Origin: CSP1-4 sp963777975
GTDB lineage: Bacteria; Chloroflexota; Limnocylindria; Limnocylindrales; CSP1-4
Length of the DNA stretch: 64,000 nucleotides
Reading direction: 5' to 3'
Assembly: GCA_963777975.1 (NCBI GenBank)
Contig: CAVZSO010000002.1
Location: 434,001 to 498,000 of the forward strand
The notes under the pieces were generated by a model. The model saw only the letters and a program-made list of their open reading frames with translations, had not been told where the DNA came from and did not search any database. A program made the translations under genes and the position numbers. Below, piece by piece: positions 39,556-53,166 of the stretch (the first letter of the stretch is position 1; every line of letters begins with the position of its first letter).

Positions 39556-40509
39556 CTACTCATTCTTTAGCACATCCCGGGCGGTTGCGGAAGTAGTCCC
39601 GGTTGCCTCCAGGTAGCGACTGCGCGGCCGGCGGCCGGTGGCGGCCGCGAGGGCCCGGGAGGCGCCGGCGACGGCGTCCAGGTCGACGCCCGTCTCGATC
39701 CCGACGCCGTGCAGCAGGTAGAGCAGGTCCTCGGTGGCCAGGTTGCCGGAGGCGCCGGGGGCGTACGGGCAGCCGCCGAGACCGCCGGCGGCGGCGTCGA
39801 GCGCGGTGGCGCCGATCTGCAACGCCGCCAGGGCGTTGGCCAGGGCGGTGCCCCGCGTGTCGTGGAAGTGGAGCGCGATCCGGCCGGACCCGTAGGTCTC
39901 GAGCAGCGGCCCGGCCACGTCCGGCACCTGACCCGGCGTCGCGACGCCGATGGTGTCGCCGAGGCAGACCTCGTCGACCCCGAGGTCGAACAGGCGCCGG
40001 GCGACGTCGTGCGCCTGCTGCGGGCGCACGGTCCCCGCGTACGGGCAACCGAAGGCGACCGAGACGTAGCCCCGCACCCGCCGGCCGGCCGCCCGCGCTG
40101 CGGGCGCGAGGGGGGCGAAGTCGGCCAGGCTCTGGGCGACGGTGCGGTTGATGTTGTGGGCGGTGAAGGCGTCGGTCGCCCCGGTGAAGAGGGCGATCTG
40201 CCCGGCGGCCGCGGTCAGGGCCCGCTCCAGGCCCCGGGCGTTGGGCACGAGCGCGGCGTAGGTCACGCCGGCCCGGGCGTCGAGCGCGGCGAAGACCGCC
40301 TCGGCGTCGGCCAGCTGGGGGACGGCTCTCGGGCTGACGAACGAGGACACCTCGATCTCCCGCAGGCCGGCGGCGACGAGCGCCCGCACCAGGCGCACCT
40401 TCTCCGCGGTGGGCACGAAGACCGCCTCGTTCTGGAGCCCGTCCCGGGGACCGACCTCGACGACGCGCACCCGCGCCGGCAGGCCGCCCGGACCGGCGCG
40501 CAGCCGCAC
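39556..40509 (-). CDS. mvaB: Hydroxymethylglutaryl-CoA lyase
   Basis: TIM-barrel lyase that cleaves HMG-CoA to acetyl-CoA and acetoacetate, the final leucine-degradation step; 317 aa. Marks: VRVVEVGPRDGLQNE, EVSSFVSPRAVPQLAD, the metal site ALHFHDTRG, and the HMG-lyase signature GLGGCPYAPGASGN with the catalytic cysteine. The listed start is GTG 40509. An ATG at 40553 overlapping the carboxylase stop (ATGA) would also serve if one extra base near 40510 is removed, and it fits the operon coupling better. Confidence 0.9.
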   Translation of the reverse strand: MRLRAGPGGLPARVRVVEVGPRDGLQNEAVFVPTAEKVRLVRALVAAGLREIEVSSFVSPRAVPQLADAEAVFAALDARAGVTYAALVPNARGLERALTAAAGQIALFTGATDAFTAHNINRTVAQSLADFAPLAPAARAAGRRVRGYVSVAFGCPYAGTVRPQQAHDVARRLFDLGVDEVCLGDTIGVATPGQVPDVAGPLLETYGSGRIALHFHDTRGTALANALAALQIGATALDAAAGGLGGCPYAPGASGNLATEDLLYLLHGVGIETGVDLDAVAGASRALAAATGRRPRSRYLEATGTTSATARDVLKNE

Positions 40510-40549
40510 CGGCGGGCGCGGCCCGCCCGCCCCGCCGCCGCCCCGCCGC

Positions 40550-42560
<2,011 letters not shown>

Positions 42561-42566
42561 GGCGCG

Positions 42567-43387
42567 TCAGGCTCCGGACCGCGGCGGTCGATCGGCCGGC
42601 GGGGCCCAGGCCGGCGGGCGCCGCTCGAGGGCGGCGGTCAGTCCCTCCTGCGCCTCCGGCCCGGCCCGCGTGCGGGCCAGGGTGGCGGAGGTCAGCTCCC
42701 GCACCGCCCGCGGGTCGCGGTCGCGCACCCGGCGCAGCAGGGCGCGGGCGGCGACGGCGGCGTCCGGCGCCGCCGTCGCCAGCTCGCGCAGCACGGTCCC
42801 GACGGCGGCGTCCAGGTCCTCCGGGGCGGCGACGGCGTGGACGAGGCCCATCTCCAGGGCCCGCTCGGCGTCGAAGGGCTGCCCGGTGACGAAGAGCGAG
42901 CGCGCCCGGCCCTCGCCGATGCGGGCGACGACGTAGGGCGCGATCACGGCCGGGAGCAGCCCGAGCTTGACCTCGCTGAACGCGAAGCGGGTGCCGCGGG
43001 CGCAGACGGCGACGTCGGCGGCGGCCACGAGGCCGATGCCCCCGCCGTAGGCGGCGCCGTGCACGCGGGCGACGGTGGGGACGGGGCAGCCGTCGAGCGC
43101 TTCCAGGAGATCGACCAGGGGCCGAATCCCGGCCAGATTCTCGCTCCAGCCGGTCCGGCCGCCGTCGCGCATCCAGGTCAGGTCGGCCCCGGAGCAGAAG
43201 GCGGGGCCGTCCCCGGAGAGGAGCACGGCGCGCACGGCGCCGCCGGCGCCGACTCCCGCAGCGCCGCCAGCAGGCGGTCGATCAGGAGGCCGTCGAGCGC
43301 GTTGCGGCGCTCCGGCCGATCGAGGCGCAGGTGGAGGACGCTGCCGGCGGGGAGCTCAGGCGCCGGCGCTGCCATTCCGGGTCCCAC
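42567..43387 (-). CDS. Enoyl-CoA hydratase, methylglutaconyl-CoA hydratase type, frameshifted
   Basis: Crotonase-fold hydratase, ~273 aa. The N-terminal frame gives LHLRLDRPERRNALDGLL. After one missing base near 43255 come VLLSGDGPAFCSGADLTWM (first oxyanion-hole loop) and VARVHGAAYGGGIGLVAAADVAV (second). FSEVKLGLLPAVIAPYV holds the catalytic Glu. Start GTG 43387 has AGGAGG 8 bp upstream, better placed than the ATG four codons later. By operon position it hydrates 3-methylglutaconyl-CoA. Confidence 0.85.
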
Positions 43388-43445
43388 GGGTGCGTCCTCC
43401 TGCTCTCAGCGGCACCTTCGACTCTCGATCGCCTGCCCGGCCGGG

Positions 43446-45052
<1,607 letters not shown>

Positions 45053-45056
<4 letters not shown>

Positions 45057-46207
45057 GGCGCCGCCAGCAGGGAGCGAGCGATGACCTGGCGGTTGATCTC
45101 GCTCGTGCCCTCCCCGATCTCGTTGATCTTCACCTGGCGCCAGTAGCGGGCGACGTCGCTCCCTTCGAGGAAGCCGGCCCCGCCGTGGATCTGCGCCGCC
45201 TGGTCGGCGGCGCGCTTGGCCGCTTCCGAGGCGAAGACTTTGGCCATGCTCGCCTCGCGCGAGTAGGGGCGCTGCCGGTCCTTGAGCCAGGCGGCCTTGA
45301 GCACCAGGTTGCGGGCCAGCTCGATCTCGGTGGCCATGTCCGCCAGCTTGAACTGGATGGCCTGGAACTCGGCGATGGCGCGCCCGAACTGGCGCCGCCG
45401 CCGGGCGTGGTCGAGCGCCGCCTCGAAGCAGGCCTGGGCGAGGCCGACGGAGAGGGCGGCCACGGCGACCCGGCCGGCGTCGAGAGTGGAGAGGAACTGG
45501 CGGAAGCCGGCGCCGCGCGCGCCGAGCAGGTGGTCCTGGGGGACGGTGCAGGCGCTGAACTGCAAGGGGCGCTGGTCGGAGGCCCGCCAGCCCAGCTTCT
45601 CGTACGGCGCGCCCCGGGTGTAGCCCGGCGTCTCCTGCGGCACGAGGATGGCGCTCAGCTCGGGGCGACCGTCCGGGCGCGTCCCCGTGCGGGCCATCAC
45701 GGTCACCCCGGCGGTGACGTCGGTCCCCGCGTTGGTGATGTACTTCTTCGCCCCGTCGATCGTCCACCGCCCGTCCCGCAGCGCGGCCACCGTCTCCGTT
45801 CCGCCGGCGTCCGTGCCGGCGTTCTCCTCGGTCAGACCGAAAGCCCACAGGCGCCGGCCGGTGGCGCAGGGGGCCAGGAAGCGTTGCTTCTGCGCCTCCG
45901 TTCCGTAGGCGGCGATGGGCGAGCAGCCCAGGGTGGTGTGGGCTTCGACGGTGATCGCGACCGAGGTGTCGGCCCGGCTCAGCTCCTCGATCACCAGGCA
46001 GTAGGCGACGAAGTCCCCGCCCGAGCCGCCGTAGTCCTCGGGCAGAGTCAGGCCGAGCAGGCCGAGCCCGGCCAGATCGGCGACGATGTCGTACGGGAAG
46101 CGCTGCTCGCGGTCGAGCTGGACGGCGCGCGGCCTGATCGTCCCCTGGGCGTAATCCCGGGCCAGGTCACGCCAGCGGCGCTGCTCGGAGGAATAGTCGA
46201 AGTCCAT
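45053..46207 (-). CDS. Acyl-CoA dehydrogenase, isovaleryl-CoA type
   Basis: FAD-dependent dehydrogenase of 384 aa, intact, first gene of the leucine operon. Marks: LPEDYGGSGGDFVAYCLVIEEL, FGLTEENAGTDAGGTET, GAKKYITNAG, QIHGGAGFLEGSDVARYWRQVKINEIGEGTSEI with R-D-x-x-x-x-x-I/Y-E-G-T-like ending. ATG 46207 chosen because it begins the DFDYSSEQRRW helix and follows a gap. Operon neighbours argue for isovaleryl-CoA as substrate; other short branched acyl-CoAs are possible. Confidence 0.86.
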
Positions 46208-46260
46208 GGCTCCACCTGAGGGGCAGCCTACGGTGCCGCCCCGCCGGGTGCAAGAGGCCC

Positions 46261-47699
46261 TCAGGCCGGGAAGATGGCGTTGCTCAAGGCCAGCGGGACG
46301 TCGCGGCCCTGCGCGTAGAGCTCCACGCGGCACCAGCGGACGCCCCCGCCGGGCAGGGGCAGTCGGAGATCGCCGTCGCCCCGGAGCGAGCGCCGGGCCA
46401 CCCGCGCGCCGTCGGCGACGAGGTAGACGTCGGCCGGCCCGGGCAGGTCGGCGACCGTGAGCGAGACGGCGTCGGCGTCCGCCGGCAGGCGGGCGCCCGG
46501 CGCCGGGTCGCGCAGCAGCAGGACGGGGCCGGAGGTGAGGTAGCTGGCTCCCGCCCGGGCGGCGGCCAGGATCGCCCCCGGCTCGGGGCGGCGAAGACGC
46601 AGGTCAGGCCCACCGTGTCCCAGCGCTGGGGCCGCAGGTGGCCGTCGCTGCCGGCGCAGGCGGGTAGGCGCCGGCCGGCGTTGAGCCAGGCGTCCCACAG
46701 GGCGAGCCCGTCCACGTTCTGTCGGCGCCAGGGCCCGTTCCAGACTTCGAGCAGGTCGGCGTAGGCGGCGCTGTCGTCGCCGAACTCCCAGCGGCAGCCG
46801 GTGCAGTCCGGGTAGCCGATGGACCTGGGGTGGTTGACGACGAAGGTCCCGCCCAGCTCGTGCACGGCGGCGCGGCCGCGGCCATCGTGCGCGTCTCCGG
46901 AAGGGACGCCACCGGATCGTCGAGGATGAGGAAGTCGTCCCCCGATTCGCGGCGGAACCCGGCCGGCGGGGCGACGCGCCAGTCGACCCAGCCGGAGACG
47001 CCGAGGGCGTTGGCGTGGCCCCAGTAGGTGGTCAGCTCGATGCCGGGGACGACGACCAGGGGCGGCGCCGCGCGCCCGGCCACGGCGCGCAGCTCAGGCA
47101 GGGCCGAGCTGGTGTTGTGCTCGGTGACGGCCAGAAAGTCCAGCCGGCGCATGCGGGCGTAGTCGACGATCTCCTCGACCGACCAGCGCCCGTCCGAGTG
47201 GGTGGAGTGGAGGTGCAGGTCGCCCCGCAGCCAGCGCGGCGCTCCGCCGGCGACGGCGCCGGAGGGGGCGCGGCCGGCTGGCTCGGGACGAGCGCGTCCG
47301 CCGCATCCGGCAGGGCGGGCAGGGCGTCGACCTCCAGCTCGTACTCCACGCCGCCGGAATCCGAGGGCAGGACGCAGTGGCAGTCCAGCTCGACCGTCCA
47401 GGTTCCCGGACTCAGGGGGCCCGGCACGAAGCCGGGGGTCGCCCGGTCGGGCGCGACGAGCACCTCCTGGCGCGGGGCGTGGCGGTGCCCGGCGCCCCGG
47501 AATCCGGCCGGATCGAAGAGGGTCAGGGTGAGCAGGTTGCGCACCCGGTCGACGGACGGCGGGCTGAAGGTGAGGCGCAGGCGCAGCGCGCCCGCGCGGG
47601 CGGCAGGGTGAACGTCCAGGCCACGGAGCGCCGCGCCTGGAACGGCAGCAGGATGCCCCGCCGGCGCAGCAGGGGGGCGCCGTCCGCCGGCTGGCTCAC
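46261..47699 (-). CDS. CehA/McbA-type PHP metallohydrolase, frameshifted
   Basis: PHP-domain phosphoesterase-like hydrolase, ~479 aa. An N-terminal beta-rich region (LTLTLFDPAGFRGAGHRHAP, GTWTVELDCHCVLPSDSGGVEYELEV) precedes the PHP core: GDLHLHSTHSDGRWSVEEI with metal histidines, FLAVTEHNTSSALPEL, VVPGIELTTYWGHANALG, and FVVNHPRSIGYPDCTG. The C-terminal beta domain ends ELYAQGRDVPLALSNAIFPA. At least four shifts near 47590, 47265, 46880 and 46600. GTG 47699 overlaps the oxidoreductase stop (GTGA). Substrate unknown; some relatives hydrolyse carbaryl-type esters. Confidence 0.75.
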
Positions 47700-48786
47700 G
47701 ACTCCTCGGAGAGGGTCAGCTCCCGCCCGCTCGCCGCCGACTGCTGGATGGCGGCGCAGATCTCGACCGCGTGGCGGGCGTCGGTGCCGGCGATGATCGG
47801 CTCGCGGCCCTCCCTGATCGCGCCCACCATATCCTCGACGTGCACGGTGTGGCCGTCGAAGCCGACGGCCATCGGGTCAGACGCCCCGCTGCCGGCCGAC
47901 CCGCCGTAGCGGGCCTGCATCTCCGCCTCCTCGGCTTTCTCGGCGGCCTCGTCCCCGTCGTCGCGCTTGATCCGCCAGCTGACCACCCTGTCGTCCGAGA
48001 CGACGATGCTGCCCTTGCTGCCCAGGATGTGCAGGTCGTTGGACAGTCCGGGGTAGGCGGCCGTGGTGCAGGTGATGTTCCCCAGGGCGCCGTTGCGGTA
48101 CGTGACCAGCACGGTGCCGACGTCCTCCGCCTCGATGGAGTGGGTGAAGGTGCCGGTCCGGGCGTAGACCGTCTTCACGCCCCCGGAGAGCCAGGCGATG
48201 AGGTCGATGCTGTGGATGCCCTGGTTCATGCAGGCGCCGCCGCCGTCGAGGGCGAACGTGCCGCGCCAGCCGGGCGGATTGCCCGCCGGCGTAGTAGCCG
48301 TCGGTGCGGTACCAGTAGAGGTGGATGTCCGAGTAGTGCAGCCGGCCGAGGCGCCCGCTGTCGAGCGTCTCCTTGATCTTGCGCGAGAGGGGGTGCAGGC
48401 GGCGCTGGAAGATCGACGCCAGCTTGACTCCGTGGTCGTTGCAGGCGGCGATCAGCGAGTTCGGCCTTCTCCAGATTGACGTCGAGGGGCTTCTCGCAGA
48501 TCACGTGGCGCCCGGACTGGGCCACCTTGATCCCCACCTCGGCGTGCAGGCCGGTGGGGACGGCCACGTTGACCACCTGCACGTCCGGGTCCTGGAGCAG
48601 CTCGTCGACGCTGGCGTAGGCCTTGCAGCCGTACTCCTGGGCCGCCTTCTCGCGCCGCTCGGGGTCGATGTCGCAGATGGCGATCAGGTCGGCCCCCCGG
48701 GCGGCCTTGATCGACCGGCAGTGGTGCCGGCCCATGCCCAGCCCGACGACGGCGAAGCCGACGTTTCCGGTCTCCGCGGTGCTCAT
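47696..48786 (-). CDS. Gfo/Idh/MocA-family oxidoreductase, frameshifted
   Basis: NAD(P)-dependent dehydrogenase, ~363 aa. N-terminal frame: FAVVGLGMGRHHCRSIKAARG and VICEKPLDVNLEKAE. Then, after shifts near 48465 and 48285, come LIAACNDHGVKLASIFQRRL, RLGRLHYSDIHLYWYRTDGYY and GGGACMNQGIHSIDLIAWLSGGV with the active-site His. Starts at ATG 48786 overlapping the DUF6807 stop (ATGA). Coupled on both sides, so part of a five-gene carbohydrate unit. Confidence 0.82.
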
Positions 48787-50047
48787 GCGCTCGCTTCCTC
48801 CGTCGTCGCCGGCGCGCGGGCGGCGTCGACAGCTCGACCGATGGGATGTTGACGAAATCGTGGTACCGCTCGCGGATGCCGGCCGCGGCCGTGGTGCCGC
48901 GGTGCAGGAGCACCCGGTACAGGAAGTTGCGCGACTCGTAGGCCGGGATCGTCCAGTCCCCGCGGTGGGTGTCGCTGTCGTTGTAGAAGTCGTGCAGCCC
49001 GAAGGGGTTGGCCGTCATCAGGCCGTAGGCCCGGACGTGCCAGTGGGTGGGGTAGCGCGGGTTGGTGGGGTAGTCCATCATGCACACCCCGACGGTCTCC
49101 CCGTCCAGCGGGCCGTAGTAGTCGCACCACATGGCCCGCTTGCCCCAGGTCTCTTCTTCCTGGCGCCCGCCGTAGGAGTTCTCGATCTGCCCCTGGTTCT
49201 CGGGGTGGCGCTTGGTCGGCCCGTCGAGGCTGCTGGCGAGGCGGATGGAGATCAGCCCGCCCTCCTTGGTGTCGCCGAAGGTGACGGTGCTCGACCCGGA
49301 GTTGAAGCGCAGGCTGATGTCCAGCATCTGCTCGTCACCGCCCAGGTTGAACACGGTCACCCGGCGGGTCTCGCTCAGGACGGTGTGGGCGTCGCGGTCG
49401 AGCCACTCCACCGTCTCGTCGAAGGCGCCGTACACCGGCCCGGAGACGAGCCGGGAGAAGCCGGTGTGGCGCATGGTGCAGTGGCTCGGCCCCTCGCTCC
49501 AGTTGTCCGTGCCGTTGACGTCCCCGTGGGCGACGAAGAGGCCCTTGTGGTGGGGGTGGTCGTTCGTCTCGCCGGCGACGCCCTCCACCATCGGCCAGTT
49601 GCGCACGACCGACTTCCCGGTCGGCCCGACGAGGGGGAAGAAGTAGGGCCGCACCACGTCCGAGCCGAAGCGGTAGGTGGTGAACTCCTTGCCGTCGACG
49701 GCGATCGAGAGCTGCCCGTCCGGGAGCTCTTCGAGGACGACGCCGGGGCCGTGGTCGGTTGCCCCTTCCGGCGTCTCGCCCTCCTGCGTGGGGTGCACCG
49801 GCGTGATGCGGTAGCGGCGGGCCCCGCCCGCCGGCAGGTCGCGCACGATCCAGGAGAGCCAGAGCCGGTCCTCGGTGCCCGTCCCGGAGGGCTCGGCCTG
49901 GCAGGCGACGGCCGCGCCGTCCTCGTCCGTCAGGCGGATGTCCGGGACCCCGCCGGCGGGGATCGGCACCTGCACCCACACCGGGCAGGCCTTCCGGTCG
50001 TGGTTGCCGGCCTTGACCAGCACCTCCATCAACTCGATTGCGCTCAC
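48783..50047 (-). CDS. DUF6807 / PmoA-family protein, one frameshift near the 3' end
   Basis: ~421 aa protein of the family annotated 'methane oxygenase PmoA' (DUF6807), which is a beta-sandwich without membrane helices and is not a methane monooxygenase subunit. Marks: YFFPLVGPTGKSVVRNWPM, NDHPHHKGLFVAHGDVNGTDNWSEG, and MDYPTNPRYPTHWHVRAYGLMTANPFG. These histidine-rich loops suggest a sugar-binding or aldose-epimerase-like site. A one-base shift near 48835 leads to APATTEEASA and the TGA overlapping the next ATG. GTG 50047 is the likely start, 4 bp after the isomerase stop. Confidence 0.78.
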
Positions 50048-50051
50048 GTTC

Positions 50052-50899
50052 TCACCCTCCCGTTCGGGCGCCACTGGCGGCGTAGGTCTGACGCAGGTAG
50101 GCGATGCTCTCCCGGGCGATCCGCTCCGGGCCGGGCGCGAAGTCGAACACCTCAACCGAGACGTACCCGTCGTAGCCGGCGTCGCGCAGGGCGCCGAAGA
50201 TGGGCACGAAGTCGATCTCGCCCGAGCCGGGGTAGCCGAGGTTGGCGTCGTTGGCCTGGACGTGGGCGACGTAGGGGGCCACCCGGCGGATGATGTCCGG
50301 GATCGGCTCGCCGGTCAGCCCCTGCTCGCCGGACATGCTCTTGACGTCCAGGATCAGGCGCAGGCGGGGGCTGTCGATGGCGGTGATGACGTCCAGGGCC
50401 TCGGTCGTGGTGCGGATGAAGTCGCACTCCGGCAGCGGCAGGGGCTCGAGGCACAGGGTCACCCCGGCGCTCTCGGCCACCGGCAGGGCCTCGGCGAACG
50501 CGTCGATCAGCCACTCCCGGGCCTGGCCGGCGCTGACCCCTTCCTTCAGGTTGCGCTGCTTCGGCGAGCCGAAGACGAGCACCCTGCCCCCGACGTCCCC
50601 GCAGAAGCGCATCAGCTCCTTGAGGTAGTCCGTCGTGCGCCGGCGCACGGCCGGGTCGGGGTCGGTGATGTACATGCCCTCCGGTCCGACGAGCAGCCAG
50701 TGCAGGCCGATCACCTCGACCCCGCTCGCCGCCAGCCGCACGATCTCGGCCCGGCGGGCCGCCGGCACGTCGGTGACGGACGGTGCGATGGTGAACGGGG
50801 CCAGCTCGACGCCCTGGTCACCGCACGCACGGCGACGAACTCGAGCTGCCGGGCCAGGTCCCAGCCCTCGAACATCTCGTTGCACGTCCCGAGCTTCAT
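50052..50899 (-). CDS. Sugar phosphate isomerase/epimerase (TIM barrel), frameshifted
   Basis: AP-endonuclease-2-like TIM barrel, ~282 aa. Starts MKLGTCNEMFEGWDLARQLEF at ATG 50899. A one-base shift near 50820 leads into GVELAPFTIAPSVTD. Active-site segments: GLHWLLVGPEGMYIT, GVTLCLEPLPLPECDF (metal Glu), LRLILDVKSMSGE, and HVQANDANLGYPGSGEIDF. It is the first gene of the minus-strand carbohydrate unit and diverges from the Gfo/Idh gene at 50991. Relatives act as 3-keto-sugar or hydroxypyruvate-type isomerases; substrate unassigned. Confidence 0.82.
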
Positions 50900-50990
50900 C
50901 GGCCGGCCAGTGTAGCAATCGGTAGCGCCCCGCTGGGGCGTGTTCAGGCTGCCTCGTATCGCGAGCGAGCGCATGGGAGGCACAATTCGC

Positions 50991-52010
50991 ATGGATCGGC
51001 TGCGCGCGGCCGTCGTCGGCTCCGGCGGGATGGCCTACACCCGAGCCGCCCACGTCCAGGGGGACGAGCGGGCCGAGGTGGTCTGCGTCTCCTCCCGCAA
51101 TTTGGTGACCGGACGGGCCCTGGCCGAGCGCTGCGGCGTCCCCTACGTCGAGGACTGGGAGTCGGCCATCGGACGGCCCGAGGTGGACGCCGTCTTCGTC
51201 ACCACCCACAACGACAGCCACGCCGCCATCGCCCTGGCCGCGCTCCAGGCCGGCAAGCACGTGCTCGTGGAGTACCCCCTGGCGATGACCCTGCGGGAGG
51301 CGGACGTCCTGCTCGACCGGGCGGCGTCGGGGAAGCGCATCCTGCGCGTGGGGCACGACCACGCCGGCGTCGGCTGGCACCTGGGGATCAAGGCCGCCGC
51401 CGCCGGGCTGGGCGAGCTGCTGGCGATCAACGGCGTGCTCACCACCCCCACCCCGGCGGCGGGCGCAGCATCTGGCGCAACCAGCGCCTCTCCGGTCCAC
51501 CGCTGATGGTGGGGATCGCCTACGTCTACCACCTGCTCGACCTCTTCGGGCGGATGGCCTGGGTGGAGGGCACCAGCCGCTACGAGGGCCTGGACGACGG
51601 CGGCTTCTACCGCTCCAGTGTCACCACCCTGACCGCCGGATTCGTCAACGGCGGCGTCGGGCAGCTGCTCTACGTGCGCGGCTTCGCCGTCCCGCGCAGC
51701 GAGCAGGCCGAAATCGATGATGATGAGCAACGGATTCCTCTCCTACCGGGGGTACGTCTCGGGCAGCCACTCCACCGAAGGGCACCTCACCCGGGTGACC
51801 GGCGCCGGCTCGGAGCGGCTGGCCTTCCCGGAGGTGGCCCTCGCCGGGGCCAGCCGTCAGACCACGGACGCCTTCCTGACGGCCGCGCTCGACCGGGGTG
51901 GCCCGGGGCCGGGACCGGCGCCGGCCACCCGGCTGGCCCGCGAGGCGGTCGCCGTCGCCCTGGCCGCCGAGGAGTCCGCCGCCGGCGGCGGTCGGATCGC
52001 CCTCAACTGA
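50991..52010 (+). CDS. Gfo/Idh/MocA-family oxidoreductase, frameshifted
   Basis: NAD(P)-dependent dehydrogenase, ~339 aa. Marks: AAVVGSGGMAYTRAAHVQGDE, VLVEYPLAMTLREADVLLDRA (EYPLA in place of EKPLA, so the usual catalytic lysine is absent), GIAYVYHLLDLFGRM. Two shifts near 51465 and 51715. ATG 50991 follows GGGAGG at 50975-50980. Divergent from the isomerase gene; the 91-bp gap probably holds both promoters. Loss of the lysine may mean a changed reaction or a regulatory role. Confidence 0.78.
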
Positions 52011-52032
52011 AGGCGCCGGGCGGGGTGCGACG

Positions 52033-52385
52033 GTGACTGACCGGGAGCCCGATCTGCCGGCGCTACGTGCAGGACCTGCTGGCCACCTTGCGCACGCGCG
52101 ATCCGGCGGCGTACCGGGCGTTCGTCTCGCGCTGGCGCGAGCTGCACCAGCGCGGCGCGGCCGAGCAGCTGCTGGCGAGCGACGACGCCGCGCTGCGCCT
52201 GCGCATGGAGCGGATGATCCTGGACAATCCCGTTCTGGCCGAGCTGCACGGCCCGGCCCGGGATTACCTCACCGCCCACGGCGCAGGCCCGCGCGCCGGC
52301 GGCGGCGCCGGGCGCCGGGCCAACGGTGCGCCTGCGCCGCCGCCGGCCGGCGCGGGCGCCGCGCGAGGAAGGGCCCGGTCGATGA
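52033..52385 (+). CDS. Small hypothetical protein, frameshifted
   Basis: GTG 52033 begins VTDREPDLPALR; a one-base shift near 52063 continues VQDLLATLRTRDPAAYRAFVSRWRELHQRG and MERMILDNPVLAELHGPARDYL, then an Ala/Gly/Pro-rich tail. A further shift would end it at TGA 52383-52385, overlapping the LON-domain start. About 115 aa, helical. I recognise no family. Confidence 0.5.
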
Positions 52386-53149
52386 CGGAACCGCCCCCGC
52401 CGGAGGATGGTGGCGCCGGCCGGCGCGAGCTGCCCCTGTTCCCGCTCTCCACCGTCCTCTTCCCCGGGGCGTTCCTCCCCCTGCACATCTTCGAGCTGCG
52501 CTACCGGACGATGATCCGGCGCTGCCTGAGGGCCACCGAGCCGGAGTTCGGCGTGCTGCTGATCAAGGAGGGGGATGAGGTGCTGGAGGACGCCGGGGGG
52601 CAGCGCCGGGGGCGCCCGCCGATGCCCTATCCGGTGGGGACGGTGGCCCGCATCTTCGACGCCCGGAGCGCAGACGACGGCCGCCTGCGCATCGCCTGCG
52701 TCGGCACCGAGCGCATCCGCCTGCGCCGGCTCGTCCAGGAGGAGCCGTACCTCGTTGGGGAGGTCGAGCCGCTGGTGGACGCGGACGAGCCGGAGGGCGA
52801 GGCCGGCCGGACCGACCTCTCGGACTCCGTGCGCCGCGGCATCGGCGGGCTGCTCAAGGCGGTGCGCGAGGGGACACCGGAGAGCGACGTGCGGCAGCGC
52901 CTGCTGATCGACGCCGCCGAGCGGGCGGTACCGACCGACGCCGGCGAGCTCTCGTTCTTCGTCCCCCGGCTGCTGAGCGTCGCCTCACCCGAGGAGCGGC
53001 AGCGCCTGCTGGACGCCCCGAGTCTGCGCCAGCGTCTCTACCTCGAGCACCGCCTGCTGGCCCGGGAGCGGCTGCACGTGCTGCGCCTCAAGCGGGCCGG
53101 CAGCCGGCCGCGGTTCGACTCGAGTTTCGGCTCGCCCTCGCTGAACTAG
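52382..53149 (+). CDS. LON peptidase substrate-binding (N-terminal) domain protein
   Basis: 255 aa protein with only the Lon N-domain, without the AAA+ or protease parts. Marks: RRELPLFPLSTVLFPGAFLPLHIFELRYRTMI, EPEFGVLLIKEGDE, VGTVARIFDARSADDGRLRIACVGTERI. Start ATG 52382 is internal to a longer open frame but is where the domain begins. Such stand-alone proteins bind or deliver substrates; function is not established. Confidence 0.87.
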   Translation: MTEPPPPEDGGAGRRELPLFPLSTVLFPGAFLPLHIFELRYRTMIRRCLRATEPEFGVLLIKEGDEVLEDAGGQRRGRPPMPYPVGTVARIFDARSADDGRLRIACVGTERIRLRRLVQEEPYLVGEVEPLVDADEPEGEAGRTDLSDSVRRGIGGLLKAVREGTPESDVRQRLLIDAAERAVPTDAGELSFFVPRLLSVASPEERQRLLDAPSLRQRLYLEHRLLARERLHVLRLKRAGSRPRFDSSFGSPSLN

Positions 53150-53166
53150 CCGGGGCGCGGACCGGG

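Noticed and set aside
48783..50047. Methane monooxygenase subunit PmoA
   Set aside because: The family name is misleading: this protein has no membrane helices and sits in a carbohydrate cluster.
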